64,000 nucleotides of DNA from Variovorax paradoxus NBRC 15149 (GTDB lineage Bacteria; Pseudomonadota; Gammaproteobacteria; Burkholderiales; Burkholderiaceae_C): contig NZ_BCUT01000005.1 of NCBI RefSeq assembly GCF_001591365.1, positions 310,001-374,000 of the forward strand, in the 5' to 3' direction. Below are positions 41,908-50,436 of this stretch, piece after piece. The position numbers and the translations under genes were made by a program. Every line of letters begins with the position of its first letter. The stretch's first letter is position 1. A model generated the notes under the pieces. The model did not search any database and was not told the DNA's origin. It was given only the letters and a program-made list of their open reading frames with translations.

Positions 41908-42600
41908 TCAGGCCTGGGCCGGCGCCTCCCACGCAAACCCCACGCCGTAGACCGAGCGGATCCAGTCGTGCGAGGGCGTGACGGCGCCGAGCTTGCGGCG
42001 CAGGTTCTTCACGTGGCTGTCGATGGCGCGCTCCGTCACGTCCATGGTGTCGTCGTAGGCCAGCTCGAGCAGGCGGGCGCGCGAGAAGATGCGGCCCGGG
42101 TGCCGCGACAGCACCTGCAGCAGCCCGAACTCGCGGCGTGTGAGATTGAGCGGCGTGCCTTCGAGCGACGCGCGCCAGTGCACGTCGTCCAGCACCAGGC
42201 CGGACATGCCCTGGCGCGCCTGGCCGCGCTCCGCGGGCGGCTCGGTGCGCCGCAGCACGGCGCGCACGCGCGCCACCAGTTCGCGCGGCGAGAAGGGCTT
42301 GCAGACGTAGTCGTCGGCGCCCAGCTCCAGCCCGAGCAGGCGGTCGACCTCCTCGATGCGCGCGGTGAGCATGATGATCGGATGGCTGGTGTGCTCCCGC
42401 GCGCGGCGCAGCACCTCGATGCCGTCGAGACGCGGCAGCATGATGTCGAGCAGCGTGAGCTCGGGCGGCGAGGCGATGAGGTGGTCGAGCGCGCTCTGGC
42501 CGTCGGCGAAATGCGTGGTCTCGTAGCCGGCGTGGCGCAGGTAGTCCTGCACCACCGATGCGATGTCGAGCTCGTCCTCGACGATGACGATACGGGTCAT
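41908..42600 (-). CDS. OmpR-family response regulator (BaeR-like)
   Basis: A 230-residue regulator. The receiver has the acidic pair (VIVEDE), the phospho-acceptor Asp in LTLLDIMLPRLDG, a Thr in IIMLTAR and Lys in VCKPFSPREL. The C-terminal winged helix ends VTERAIDSHVKNLRRKLGAVTPSHDWIRSVYGVGFAWE. It overlaps the kinase gene by 4 bases, so the pair is coupled. BaeSR-type systems answer envelope stress and control efflux pumps. The nearby BamA-like, AsmA and porin genes fit, though targets cannot be read. Confidence 0.9.
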   Translation of the reverse strand: MTRIVIVEDELDIASVVQDYLRHAGYETTHFADGQSALDHLIASPPELTLLDIMLPRLDGIEVLRRAREHTSHPIIMLTARIEEVDRLLGLELGADDYVCKPFSPRELVARVRAVLRRTEPPAERGQARQGMSGLVLDDVHWRASLEGTPLNLTRREFGLLQVLSRHPGRIFSRARLLELAYDDTMDVTERAIDSHVKNLRRKLGAVTPSHDWIRSVYGVGFAWEAPAQA

Positions 42601-44186
42601 GGCGACGCGCTCCTCGACAGCGGAAGGGTGATGGTCACGCGCAGTCCGCCGAGCTCCGAAGCCTGGGCGTCGATGGTGCCGCCATGGGCCTCGATGGCCG
42701 CGCGGCAGATCGACAGGCCGAGCCCGGAGCCGCCGAGCTCGCGGCTGCGCGACGACTCGCCGCGGAACAGCCGGTCGAACAGGCGCGGCAATTCCGCTTC
42801 GGCAACGCCGGGCGCGCTGTCGTCGAATTGCAGGGTCAGGTTGTTGCCCGTCCACGCCCCGTCGACCGTGGCGCCGATGCGCAGCCGGCCGCCGGCGTCG
42901 GTGTAGGCGAGCGTGTTCTCCAGCAGGTTCATGAAGACCTGGTGCAGCCGGTGCGCGTCGCCGTCGATCATCGGCTGGGCGCGCGCCGAGACACGGTCGA
43001 TGGCGCTGCGGTCGACCGCGATGCCGCGCGCAGCGAACCGGTCGCGCGTGTGGTCGAGCGCTTCCTTCAGCAGCGAGAGCGGGAACACGGTGGTCGCGAG
43101 CAGGTCGTTCTGCGGCTCGCGCATGCTGCTGCGCAGGTCGTCCACCAGCTGGCCGAGGCGGATCACCTGCCGATGCAGCCGCAGCGCGGTGCGCTCGTCG
43201 AAGCTGCGCACGCCGTCCTGCAGCGCCTCTATTTCTGCGCGCATGGCGGCCAGCGGCGTGCGCAGTTCGTGGGCCGCATCGGCCAGCCAGGCGCGGCGCG
43301 AGGCCTCCACCGTGTCCAGGCGCTGCGCCATGTCGTTGAAGGTCTTGCCGAGCAGCGCAAGCTCGTCCGAGCCATGCACGGCCACGCGCGTGGACAGCCG
43401 CCCGCGCGCCACGTGCTGCGCGGCCTGCGTGAGCTCGTCGATCGGCCGGAACCAGCGCCGCGCGAGCAGCCACGACAGCATCAGCGCAAAGGCCAGCCCG
43501 CACAGGCCGGTGAGGGCGATCACGCCGGACTGGCGCGCGAGGAAGGCGCGGTCGGCCTCGCTCTCCAGGCCCTGCATCGGCGCAAGCACCAGGTAGCCGA
43601 CGACCGAGCGGCCGTGGCGGATCGGCAGGCGCGCGGCATTCTCCGGGTCGACCTTGGCGCCGACCACGTGCGCACCGTGCGCGTCGACCACGCCCAGGCG
43701 CTGGAAGATCGAGTCGGCGGCTTCGCGCGGATCGGGAAAGAAGCCCAGCGGCGGTGGCGGCGGAAAGCGCCGGGGCAGCAGCTCGAGCTGGGGCGAGGGC
43801 GCAGGAGGCGGCGGGCGCGATCCGTTCTCGGGGTTGCCTTCGGGGCCGTTGCCGTTTGCGCCCGGCCCGCGGTTCTCGTACCAGGGCGGGAGCTTTCTTT
43901 CGTCGGCATTGCTGGCGCCGTCGAGCACCGCGGCGAGCCGGCCCATCTGCAGGCGCTGCCAGGCATCGTCGTTGCCCTGCAGCTTCTTCCAGTCGCCGTT
44001 GGCCGCATAGTGCTTGAGCAGCAGCTGCGAGAGCCAGTCCATGCGCCGGATCTCGATCTCGGCCACGTAGGAGCCGAGGCCGCGCTGCAGCGCCACGATG
44101 GAAAGCCCCGCGAAGCTGAGCAGCAGCACGATCAGCAAGGCGGCCAGCGCCAGGAAGATCTTCCTGGAAAGTGTCAGGCGCGGCAT
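42597..44186 (-). CDS. Sensor histidine kinase (BaeS-like)
   Basis: A 529-residue membrane kinase: helix 1 (about residues 10-32), a periplasmic domain to about 225, helix 2 (SGVIALTGLCGLAFALMLSWLLA), HAMP, phospho-acceptor His in DAAHELRTPLAAMRAE, N-box (NLLENTLAYTD) and G-boxes (SGLGLSICRA). The sensor domain is unusual in carrying a Gly/Asn/Pro-rich insertion (NRGPGANGNGPEGNPENG followed by repeated proline runs). It may be a flexible periplasmic segment. Its regulator gene overlaps the stop codon. Confidence 0.9.
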   Translation of the reverse strand: MPRLTLSRKIFLALAALLIVLLLSFAGLSIVALQRGLGSYVAEIEIRRMDWLSQLLLKHYAANGDWKKLQGNDDAWQRLQMGRLAAVLDGASNADERKLPPWYENRGPGANGNGPEGNPENGSRPPPPAPSPQLELLPRRFPPPPPLGFFPDPREAADSIFQRLGVVDAHGAHVVGAKVDPENAARLPIRHGRSVVGYLVLAPMQGLESEADRAFLARQSGVIALTGLCGLAFALMLSWLLARRWFRPIDELTQAAQHVARGRLSTRVAVHGSDELALLGKTFNDMAQRLDTVEASRRAWLADAAHELRTPLAAMRAEIEALQDGVRSFDERTALRLHRQVIRLGQLVDDLRSSMREPQNDLLATTVFPLSLLKEALDHTRDRFAARGIAVDRSAIDRVSARAQPMIDGDAHRLHQVFMNLLENTLAYTDAGGRLRIGATVDGAWTGNNLTLQFDDSAPGVAEAELPRLFDRLFRGESSRSRELGGSGLGLSICRAAIEAHGGTIDAQASELGGLRVTITLPLSRSASP

Positions 44187-44329
44187 GGGCTCGGGGGAGG
44201 CATGGCCGCATTCTGCGGCATGCGTACGGGGCGGGAATGCGTCATGGAGGAGCGGCCGATCATGGCCGCGAATCGAGGAGGAAATTGGGAGAACCGCTCT
44301 CCCACATTTCTCCCGAATCGAACCGCACG

Positions 44330-44620
44330 ATGCGCGCCATGAACCCGCTCACGCACCGATGCTCCCCGAAGAAGAAGGCCTGGCAGGCCCTCGTGGCCCC
44401 CGCGCTCGCATGGGCGAGTCCGGGGTACTGCGCGCCGGCGCCTTCGCCGTGGTCCTGGACCGAGCTCTGGTCCGATCCGGGGATGGACGCGCTGTTGCTG
44501 CTGCTGGCCGCGCTGTTCTGGGCGGTGGCCCATGTCTGGGCGCTGCTGGTGGTGTGGGCGGAAGCACGCGCCACCCGATCGGGCGGGACCGGCACCGCCA
44601 CCGAGCCTCCGCGCACATGA
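44330..44620 (+). CDS. Small membrane protein, unknown (possible gene)
   Basis: A 96-residue frame (or 93 from the next ATG at 44339) divergent from the kinase gene. It has a cleavable-looking N-terminus (VAPALAWASPGYCAPAPS) and one strong transmembrane helix (ALLLLLAALFWAVAHVWALLVVW). Its stop overlaps the start of the next small frame (ATGA), as in real gene pairs. No family is recognised, and in such GC-rich DNA an accidental frame remains possible. Confidence 0.45.
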   Translation: MRAMNPLTHRCSPKKKAWQALVAPALAWASPGYCAPAPSPWSWTELWSDPGMDALLLLLAALFWAVAHVWALLVVWAEARATRSGGTGTATEPPRT

Positions 44621-44898
44621 GCGCCGTCTGGCACGTCCGCGCCGAGGCTGCGGAAGACCACGGGCCCATGCTGGCGCAGCGCCTCCTGGGGTTGCTGGCC
44701 GCCTGCGGCCTGGTGGTCGGCGCCGTGGTGGCGGCGAGCGGCGGATGCGTCGCGGCCGGCCGGGTCCGCGCGGGCAGCTCGGCGCTTTCCACGCTGGCGC
44801 CGATCATGGTCACCGACAGCCGCGCCGCCCGGCCGCCGCGCGAGCTCTGCGCACGCGCTCAGGCCGGCCGCTCCTCGAAGGCAAAGCCGACCCCGTAG
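44617..44898 (+). CDS. Small membrane protein, unknown (possible gene)
   Basis: A 93-residue frame coupled by a 4-base overlap to the previous one. It has one transmembrane helix (LAQRLLGLLAACGLVVGAVVAASGG) and a short charged tail. The last 40 bases run antisense into the response-regulator gene at 44859, which weakens the case, or implies a shorter functional part. Low confidence. Confidence 0.35.
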   Translation: MSAVWHVRAEAAEDHGPMLAQRLLGLLAACGLVVGAVVAASGGCVAAGRVRAGSSALSTLAPIMVTDSRAARPPRELCARAQAGRSSKAKPTP

Positions 44899-45539
44899 AT
44901 CGAGCGGATCCAGTCGTGCGCGGGCGATGCGGCGGCGAGCTTCCTGCGCAGGTTCTTGATGTGCCCGTCGACTGCGCGCTCGTTCACATCGAGCGCATCT
45001 GCAAACGCCGCCTCGAGCAGCGCGGAGCGCGAAAACACCCGGCCCGGCTCGCGTGACAGCGCCTGCAGCAGGTTCAGCTCGCGGCCCGTGAGCGCGAGCA
45101 GCTGTCCCTCGATCCTCACGCTGTGGGCGCTGCCGCCGAAGGCCACCGAAGGCGAGGCCATGGCGATGCGCTGGCGCTGCGCATGGCGGCGCAGCACCGT
45201 GTTCACGCGCGCCACCACTTCGCGCGGCGAGAAGGGCTTGCACACATAGTCGTCGGCGCCCAGGTCCAGGCCGCGCAGGCGGTCGGCCTCGCGCGTGCGG
45301 GCCGTCAGAACGATGATCGGATGGTCGCTGTGCGAGCGCACCTGCTCCAGCACCCGGAGGCCGCCGATGCGCGGCAGCGCGGTGTCGAGCAGCGTGAGCG
45401 CCGGCGGCGAGCTGAGGATGCGGTCGAGCACCGCGGCGCCATCGGCGATGTGCTCCACGTCGTGGCCTGCGCGCTGCAAGCCTTCGAGCAAGACGGCGGC
45501 CATCTCGCGGCCTTTTTCGGCCAGCAGGATGCGGCTCAT
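44859..45539 (-). CDS. Orphan OmpR-family response regulator with degenerate receiver
   Basis: A 226-residue paralogue of the regulator at 41908: its DNA-binding end (VNERAVDGHIKNLRRKLAAASPAHDWIRSIYGVGFAFE) is nearly the same. The phospho-acceptor Asp is kept (LTLLDTALPRIGG), as are the conserved Thr (IVLTART) and Lys (VCKPFSPRE). The acidic pair at the end of strand 1 is AEK instead of VED/E, so Mg-dependent phosphorylation should be impaired. No kinase is next to it; instead it follows the BamA-like gene after 16 bases and is probably co-transcribed with it. Confidence 0.85.
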   Translation of the reverse strand: MSRILLAEKGREMAAVLLEGLQRAGHDVEHIADGAAVLDRILSSPPALTLLDTALPRIGGLRVLEQVRSHSDHPIIVLTARTREADRLRGLDLGADDYVCKPFSPREVVARVNTVLRRHAQRQRIAMASPSVAFGGSAHSVRIEGQLLALTGRELNLLQALSREPGRVFSRSALLEAAFADALDVNERAVDGHIKNLRRKLAAASPAHDWIRSIYGVGFAFEERPA

Positions 45540-45555
45540 CGAGGGGTGCTCCGCT

Positions 45556-47958
45556 TCAGAACGAGGTGCCGATCTGGAACTGGAAGCGCTGCGTCCGGTC
45601 CGCCGCAATGCCGTTGGCTTCGTCGAGCTTCTGGTACACGAGCGGCACCGCATAGGCCAGGCGCAGCGGGCCGAGCGGGGAAATCCAGCTGATGCCCACC
45701 CCCGCCGAGGCGCGCAGGCGGTTCTGCGCCTTCCACTGCGCGTCGGTCATGCTCGCGGTGCGCTCGGCAAACACGTTGCCGGCATCGAAGAAGGTGTACA
45801 GCCGCAGCGACCGGTCGTTGCCCGCGCCCGGGAAGGGCGTGCTGAACTCCATGTTGAAGATCGCCTTGCGCGTGCCCCCGAGCGCACCGCCCGTGACCGC
45901 ATCGACCGGCCCGAGCGAGTTCTGCTCGAAGCCGCGGATCGAACCGAGCCCGCCCGCATAGAAGTTCTTGAAGATGGGGTACGTGGTGCCGCCCAGCGCC
46001 TTGGCATAGCCGAGCTGGCCGTTGACGGCCAGCGTGTACTGCTTGGACAGCGCGAAGTACTGCTGGTACTGGTAGGTGCTCTTCAGGTAGCGCAGCTCGC
46101 TGCCCACGCCCACCTCCAGGTTGGCGCTCTGCAGCCGGCCGGTGGTGGGCACCAGCGCGCTGTCGCGGTCGTCGCGTGCCCAGCCGATGGTCGCGGGAAT
46201 GCCCACCATGTTCCTCGATGCGCACACCACGCTCGGCGCGGTGCCCGTGCACTGGAAGTAGTCGAGGTAGGCCTGCGGCGTGCCGGTGTAGACGTAGGAG
46301 CCGTCGACCAGCGTGTAGGCGCCGTTGGTGCCCGGCGTGAAGCTGTAGCGCTCCACGCCGATGCCCAGGTAGACCGTGTCCAGCTCCCCGAGCGGCAGCC
46401 CGAAGCGCACCGAGCCGCCATCGCTCGCGAGCTTGTAGTTGCCGTCTGCCTGGTAGTAGGGGCGGGTGGTGGTGTGGAACACATTGAAGGTGCGCGAGAT
46501 GCCGCCCGGCGTGAAGTACGGGTCGGTGGCCGTGAGGGAGACGGTGCGGTTGTACGAGCTCGTGTTGACCTGCAGGCCCAGGTAGTTGCCCGTGCCGAAC
46601 ACGTTCTCCTGCGTGATGCCGAAGCTCAGCGAGACCTTATCGGTCGACGAGTAGCCCGCGCCGAGCTGCAGCGAACCGGTGGGCTTCTCGGTCACGTTGA
46701 TCGCCAGGTCGACCAGGTCGGGCGAGCCCGGCACCTCGGTGGTCTCGATGTTCACGTCGGTGAAGAAGCCCAGGCGGTCCACGCGGTCGCGCGAGAGCTT
46801 GATCTTGTTGCCGTCGTACCAGGCGCCCTCGTACTGCCGGAACTCGCGGCGGATGACTTCGTCGCGCGTTCTTGCGTTGCCCCCGATGTTCAGGCGCCGC
46901 ACGTAGGCGCGCCGCGAAGGTTCGGCCCGCAGCACCAGCGTGACGCGGTTGTTGTCGCGGTCGATCTCGGTTTCTGCCTTGACGCGTGCGAAGGCATAGC
47001 CGAAGGTGCCGAAATAGTCGGTGAAGGCCCGGGTGGTGGCGTTCACGTCTTCGCCGTTGTAGGGCTGGCCGGGGCGGATCGTCACGAGCGACTTGAACTC
47101 GTCTTCGCGGCCCAGGTAGTTGCCCGCGAGCTTGACGCCGGCCACCGCGAACTTCTGCCCTTCGGTGATGTTGACCGTGAGCGTGAGCGTCTCCCGGTCC
47201 GGCGACATGGCGACCTGCGTGGAGTCGATGCGGAACTCCAGGTAGCCGCGCGTGACGTAGAAGGAGCGCAGCGTCTCCAGGTCGCCGTTGAACTTGCTGC
47301 GCGAATACTGGTTCGACTTGGTGTACCAGCTCAGCCAGCCGCCGCTGTCCTGGTCGAACAGGTCGAGCAGGGTGCTTTCGCCGAAGGCCTGGTTGCCGAC
47401 CACGCGCACTTCCTTGATGCGCACGGACTCGCCCTCGGTCACGCTGAAAGTCAGGTTGACGCGGTTGCGCTCCAGCGGCGTCACGGTGGTGACGACTTGC
47501 GCGCTGTAGAGGCTCCGGCTGATGTACTGCCGCTTGAGTTCCTGCTCCGCGCGGTCGGCCAGCGCCTTGTCGTAGGGCTGGCCCTCGGCCAGGCCCACGC
47601 TGCGCAGTGCCTTCTGGAGCGCGGCCTTGTCGAATTCCTTGGTGCCGACGAAGTCGACGTCGGCAATCGACGGGCGTTCCTCGACGATCACCACCAGCAC
47701 GCTGCCGTTGATGTCGATGCGCACGTCCTTGAAGAGGCCGAGTTCGAACAGCGAGCGGATGGCTGCGCTGCCGCGCTCGTCGCTGTAGGTGTCGCCCGCC
47801 TTGATGCCGAGCGTGGCAAACACCGTTCCGGGCTCCACGCGCTGCAGGCCTTCGAGCCGGATGTCCCTGACGGTGAACGGATCGGCGGCCCAGGCGGGCG
47901 CGCAGGCGATCGAGAGAAACATGGCGGCAAGGACGCAGGCGGGCTTGGAAGGATTCAT
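45556..47958 (-). CDS. BamA-family outer-membrane protein assembly factor, probable paralogue
   Basis: An 800-residue Omp85 protein with a signal peptide (ending APAWAA), five POTRA domains (about residues 25-420: FTVRDIRLEGLQRVEPGTVF, IADVDFVGTKEFDKAALQ, VRIKEVRVVGNQAFGESTLL, FAVAGVKLAGNYLGREDEF, AYVRRLNIGGNARTRDEVI) and a 16-strand barrel with the lid motif GLGSIRGFEQNSLGP and a terminal Phe (FQIGTSF). BamA folds outer-membrane proteins. The housekeeping copy normally lies in the rseP-bamA-skp-lpxD locus; here the neighbours are a NERD protein and a response regulator, so this is likely an accessory copy. Confidence 0.87.
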   Translation of the reverse strand: MNPSKPACVLAAMFLSIACAPAWAADPFTVRDIRLEGLQRVEPGTVFATLGIKAGDTYSDERGSAAIRSLFELGLFKDVRIDINGSVLVVIVEERPSIADVDFVGTKEFDKAALQKALRSVGLAEGQPYDKALADRAEQELKRQYISRSLYSAQVVTTVTPLERNRVNLTFSVTEGESVRIKEVRVVGNQAFGESTLLDLFDQDSGGWLSWYTKSNQYSRSKFNGDLETLRSFYVTRGYLEFRIDSTQVAMSPDRETLTLTVNITEGQKFAVAGVKLAGNYLGREDEFKSLVTIRPGQPYNGEDVNATTRAFTDYFGTFGYAFARVKAETEIDRDNNRVTLVLRAEPSRRAYVRRLNIGGNARTRDEVIRREFRQYEGAWYDGNKIKLSRDRVDRLGFFTDVNIETTEVPGSPDLVDLAINVTEKPTGSLQLGAGYSSTDKVSLSFGITQENVFGTGNYLGLQVNTSSYNRTVSLTATDPYFTPGGISRTFNVFHTTTRPYYQADGNYKLASDGGSVRFGLPLGELDTVYLGIGVERYSFTPGTNGAYTLVDGSYVYTGTPQAYLDYFQCTGTAPSVVCASRNMVGIPATIGWARDDRDSALVPTTGRLQSANLEVGVGSELRYLKSTYQYQQYFALSKQYTLAVNGQLGYAKALGGTTYPIFKNFYAGGLGSIRGFEQNSLGPVDAVTGGALGGTRKAIFNMEFSTPFPGAGNDRSLRLYTFFDAGNVFAERTASMTDAQWKAQNRLRASAGVGISWISPLGPLRLAYAVPLVYQKLDEANGIAADRTQRFQFQIGTSF

Positions 47959-48033
47959 CGCCGCATGGTCCCCGCCAAAGTCGGAGAAATCTGGGATGCC
48001 CTGCGCCGCGCGGTGGCGTGCCGCAGGCGCCGC

Positions 48034-48702
48034 CTACTGCAGCCCGATGCCTGCCGCTGCAGCAGCGCCCGCGCCGTTCCAGCGCGTGGAGATCTGCTCG
48101 CTTCTTTCGCGGCAGTTCTGCATGTGCTCGTCGAGCGAGAGGCTGCCCTGGATGTCGAGCAGCCGCTGCGCGGTGCGGTCGATGGCGCCGGCATCCAGCA
48201 GCGGATAGGTGCGCGCGGTGCGGCCGTTGTTGCGCACCAGGCGCGCAATGTAGGGCAGGTCCTGCTGGGTGATCACGGCGGCGGGCATCACGCCTTCGAG
48301 TTCGACGCCCTCGCAGGGCAGCAGCACGAAATACTGCAGCCGCAGTTCGTCGCTCAGCAGGCTTCGCAGCTGCGTGGTCTTGCGGCCGCCCTGCCAGGCG
48401 GGGTCCTTCACCTCGCGTGCCCGGCTGCAGCCCTGCAGCCGCAGGAACCAGCGCGGCGGCGCCGCCTCCGATTTCTTGCGGTAGACGAAGGCATTGCGCC
48501 AGGCCTTGATCTCGAACAGGTAGACGCCGGTTTCGCACACCAGCACCGCATCGATCATGGCGGTGCGAACCACGCTGCCCTCGGGCATCGGGATGATCAG
48601 GTCGCGAAGAATGCGCAAATGGGAAAAGGCCGGGCTGAATGCGCTGGCGAGCTGCTGCACACCCAGCGAGGCTGCGATGGTGTTCTGCAATGCAATGGTC
48701 AT
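48034..48702 (-). CDS. NERD-domain (nuclease-related) protein
   Basis: A 222-residue protein with the NERD core: LRDLIIPMPEGSVVRTAMIDAVLVCETGVYLFEIKAW, in which the Asp and E-x-K resemble the active site of restriction-like nucleases. The ATG at 48702 follows GGAGCC. It is followed after 75 bases by the BamA-like gene in the same direction. NERD proteins are poorly characterised and are linked to DNA processing or to mobile elements. A direct tie to envelope biogenesis is not known. Confidence 0.78.
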   Translation of the reverse strand: MTIALQNTIAASLGVQQLASAFSPAFSHLRILRDLIIPMPEGSVVRTAMIDAVLVCETGVYLFEIKAWRNAFVYRKKSEAAPPRWFLRLQGCSRAREVKDPAWQGGRKTTQLRSLLSDELRLQYFVLLPCEGVELEGVMPAAVITQQDLPYIARLVRNNGRTARTYPLLDAGAIDRTAQRLLDIQGSLSLDEHMQNCRERSEQISTRWNGAGAAAAAGIGLQ

Positions 48703-48903
48703 GTCGGGCTCCTTCGGGTGCCGAGCATTGCGTGCCATTTGGGAGATTTCTGGTACGAGGCCTTGCAGGGCCCAGGGGCTTGGGCGTGCGCACAAACAAC
48801 AGTCGATGCAAAGCCGGCTGCATCGACCAGATTCCTCCAATTTTGAACGGGACCATCCGTCCAGCTGCTCGATGAAGAGCTGCTGAAAACCGGAGAAACC
48901 TGT

Positions 48904-50061
48904 ATGAAGAAATCCCTCACGGCACTCGCCGCGCTGGCCGTTGCCGGCCTGGCCTCTGCCCAATCGTCCGTCACGTTGTTCGGCGTCATCGATGCCGGCG
49001 TGACCTACCAGTCGGCCACCTCGCGCGACGCGGCCACAGGCCTTGCCTCCAAGCAAAGCAAGTGGAGCCTCGCCAACTCCGGCTACAACTCCAGCCGCAT
49101 CGGCTTCCGTGGCACGGAAGACCTGGGCGGCGGGCTGGCCGCCAGCTTCTGGCTCGAAGCGCCGATCACCAACGATGACGGCGCCACCGGCATCTCCACC
49201 TTCAACCGCCGCTCCACCGTGAGCCTGTCGGGCAGCTTCGGCGAACTGCGGCTGGGCCGCGACTACACCGCCACCTTCTGGAACGACACGGTCTTCGATC
49301 CGTTCGGCACCAACGGCTCGGGCGCCAGCGTGATCAACACCGTGAGCGGCAGCACCGGCCTGAACAACACCAACTACGTGCGTGCGAGCAACATGGTCGG
49401 CTACTTCCTGCCGCCCAACCTCGGTGGCTTCTACGGCCAGCTGCAATACAGCCTGAACGAGAACACCCGGACCGGCGCCACCGACCTCACGGCCGCCACC
49501 AGCAGCAGCGCGGGCCGCTACGCGGGCGGGCGCTTCGGCTATGCGAACGGGCCGCTCGACGTGGCACTGGCCGTGGGCGAGAACGTTGCGGTGGACACTA
49601 CCTCGCTGACCCGCAAGGTGCAGACCATCAACCTCGGCGCGTCGTACGACTTCGGCCCGGTCAAGCTGTTCGGCGAGCTGTCGAACGTGAAGAACAAGTT
49701 CGACCTGGCCGTCGGCAACAGCCACGACAGCTACAACGGCTACCTGATCGGCGCGAGCATGCCGGTGGGCGCGGGCGTGATCCGCGCGTCGTACTCGACC
49801 GTGCGCTACGACGAAGGCGCCGCGGGCATCACGGGCGAGGATCCGCGCGCGCAGAAGCTGGCCATCGGCTATGTGCACAACCTCTCGAAGCGCACGGCCC
49901 TGTACGCGACCGTGGCCCGCGTGAACAACCGCAACGATGCGGCCTACACCGGCAGCCTGAGCGCCGCGAGCACCACGGGCTACGGCAGCGCCGGCGTCAG
50001 CTACACCGGCCTGCCGCGCTCGTCCACGGGCTACGACTTCGGCATCCGGCACGCGTTCTGA
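48904..50061 (+). CDS. General porin (Gram-negative porin, OmpC-like betaproteobacterial type)
   Basis: A 385-residue trimeric-type porin: signal peptide MKKSLTALAALAVAGLASAQ, then SSVTLFGVIDAGVTYQS, the standard opening of Burkholderiales porins. Periodic beta-strands follow (YNSSRIGFRGTEDLGGGLAASFWLEAP, STFNRRSTVSLSGSFGELRLGRDYTATFW) and the last strand ends GYDFGIRHAF with the C-terminal Phe needed for Bam recognition. It allows passive entry of small hydrophilic solutes. It is divergent from the NERD gene, with 200 bases for its promoter. Confidence 0.93.
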   Translation: MKKSLTALAALAVAGLASAQSSVTLFGVIDAGVTYQSATSRDAATGLASKQSKWSLANSGYNSSRIGFRGTEDLGGGLAASFWLEAPITNDDGATGISTFNRRSTVSLSGSFGELRLGRDYTATFWNDTVFDPFGTNGSGASVINTVSGSTGLNNTNYVRASNMVGYFLPPNLGGFYGQLQYSLNENTRTGATDLTAATSSSAGRYAGGRFGYANGPLDVALAVGENVAVDTTSLTRKVQTINLGASYDFGPVKLFGELSNVKNKFDLAVGNSHDSYNGYLIGASMPVGAGVIRASYSTVRYDEGAAGITGEDPRAQKLAIGYVHNLSKRTALYATVARVNNRNDAAYTGSLSAASTTGYGSAGVSYTGLPRSSTGYDFGIRHAF

Positions 50062-50073
50062 CGACAGGCGAGG

Positions 50074-50108
50074 TGCGGCGGGGCCTTGCAATGCACAGCC
50101 CCGCCGCA
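50074..50108 (+). terminator. Strong GC hairpin after the porin gene
   Basis: An 11-base perfect stem (TGCGGCGGGGC with GCCCCGCCGCA) around a 13-base loop, starting 13 bases after the porin stop codon. No T-tract follows, so termination may rely on Rho or on RNA stabilisation by the hairpin. Confidence 0.5.
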
Positions 50109-50138
50109 TGTGCCCGTGAACTTGTTCATGAGGTTCGA

Positions 50139-50423
50139 ATGACCAGAATCCACCCCTACCTGGCGGGCCTGCTCGCCGCGGCCGGCTTGTCCGGCTGCAT
50201 CATGCTTCCCCCGCCGCCGCCCCATGGCCCGCTGCCCGGCTGGCACGCGGGTTTTCGCGGCGAAGCACCGCCAGGGCCGCCCATGGCCGCATGGGACGTG
50301 TGCGACGGCCAGGCCGAAGGCGCGCGTCCGGTGCTTCCGGGTCCTCGCGCCGACAGCTTGACCGGGACTTGCGAACGCGGTCCCGGTGGTGCGCTGGAGT
50401 TCCGGCCGCCGCAGGGGCGCTGA
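50139..50423 (+). CDS. Small predicted lipoprotein, unknown
   Basis: A 94-residue protein with a lipobox (LAGLLAAAGLSGC, modified Cys about residue 16) and a short Pro/Gly-rich mature part (MLPPPPPHGPLPGWHAG). A second Cys pair (DVCDG and GTCERG) could form a disulfide. It lies between the porin and a membrane protein. No family is recognised. Confidence 0.6.
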   Translation: MTRIHPYLAGLLAAAGLSGCIMLPPPPPHGPLPGWHAGFRGEAPPGPPMAAWDVCDGQAEGARPVLPGPRADSLTGTCERGPGGALEFRPPQGR

Positions 50424-50436
50424 AGGCGCACGAGCC

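Noticed and set aside
45556..47958. Housekeeping bamA
   Set aside because: Expected neighbours (rseP, skp, lpxD, fabZ) are absent; recorded as a probable paralogue instead.
45295..48846. An 1183-codon plus-strand frame opposite the BamA-like gene
   Set aside because: Antisense shadow of a clear Omp85 protein.
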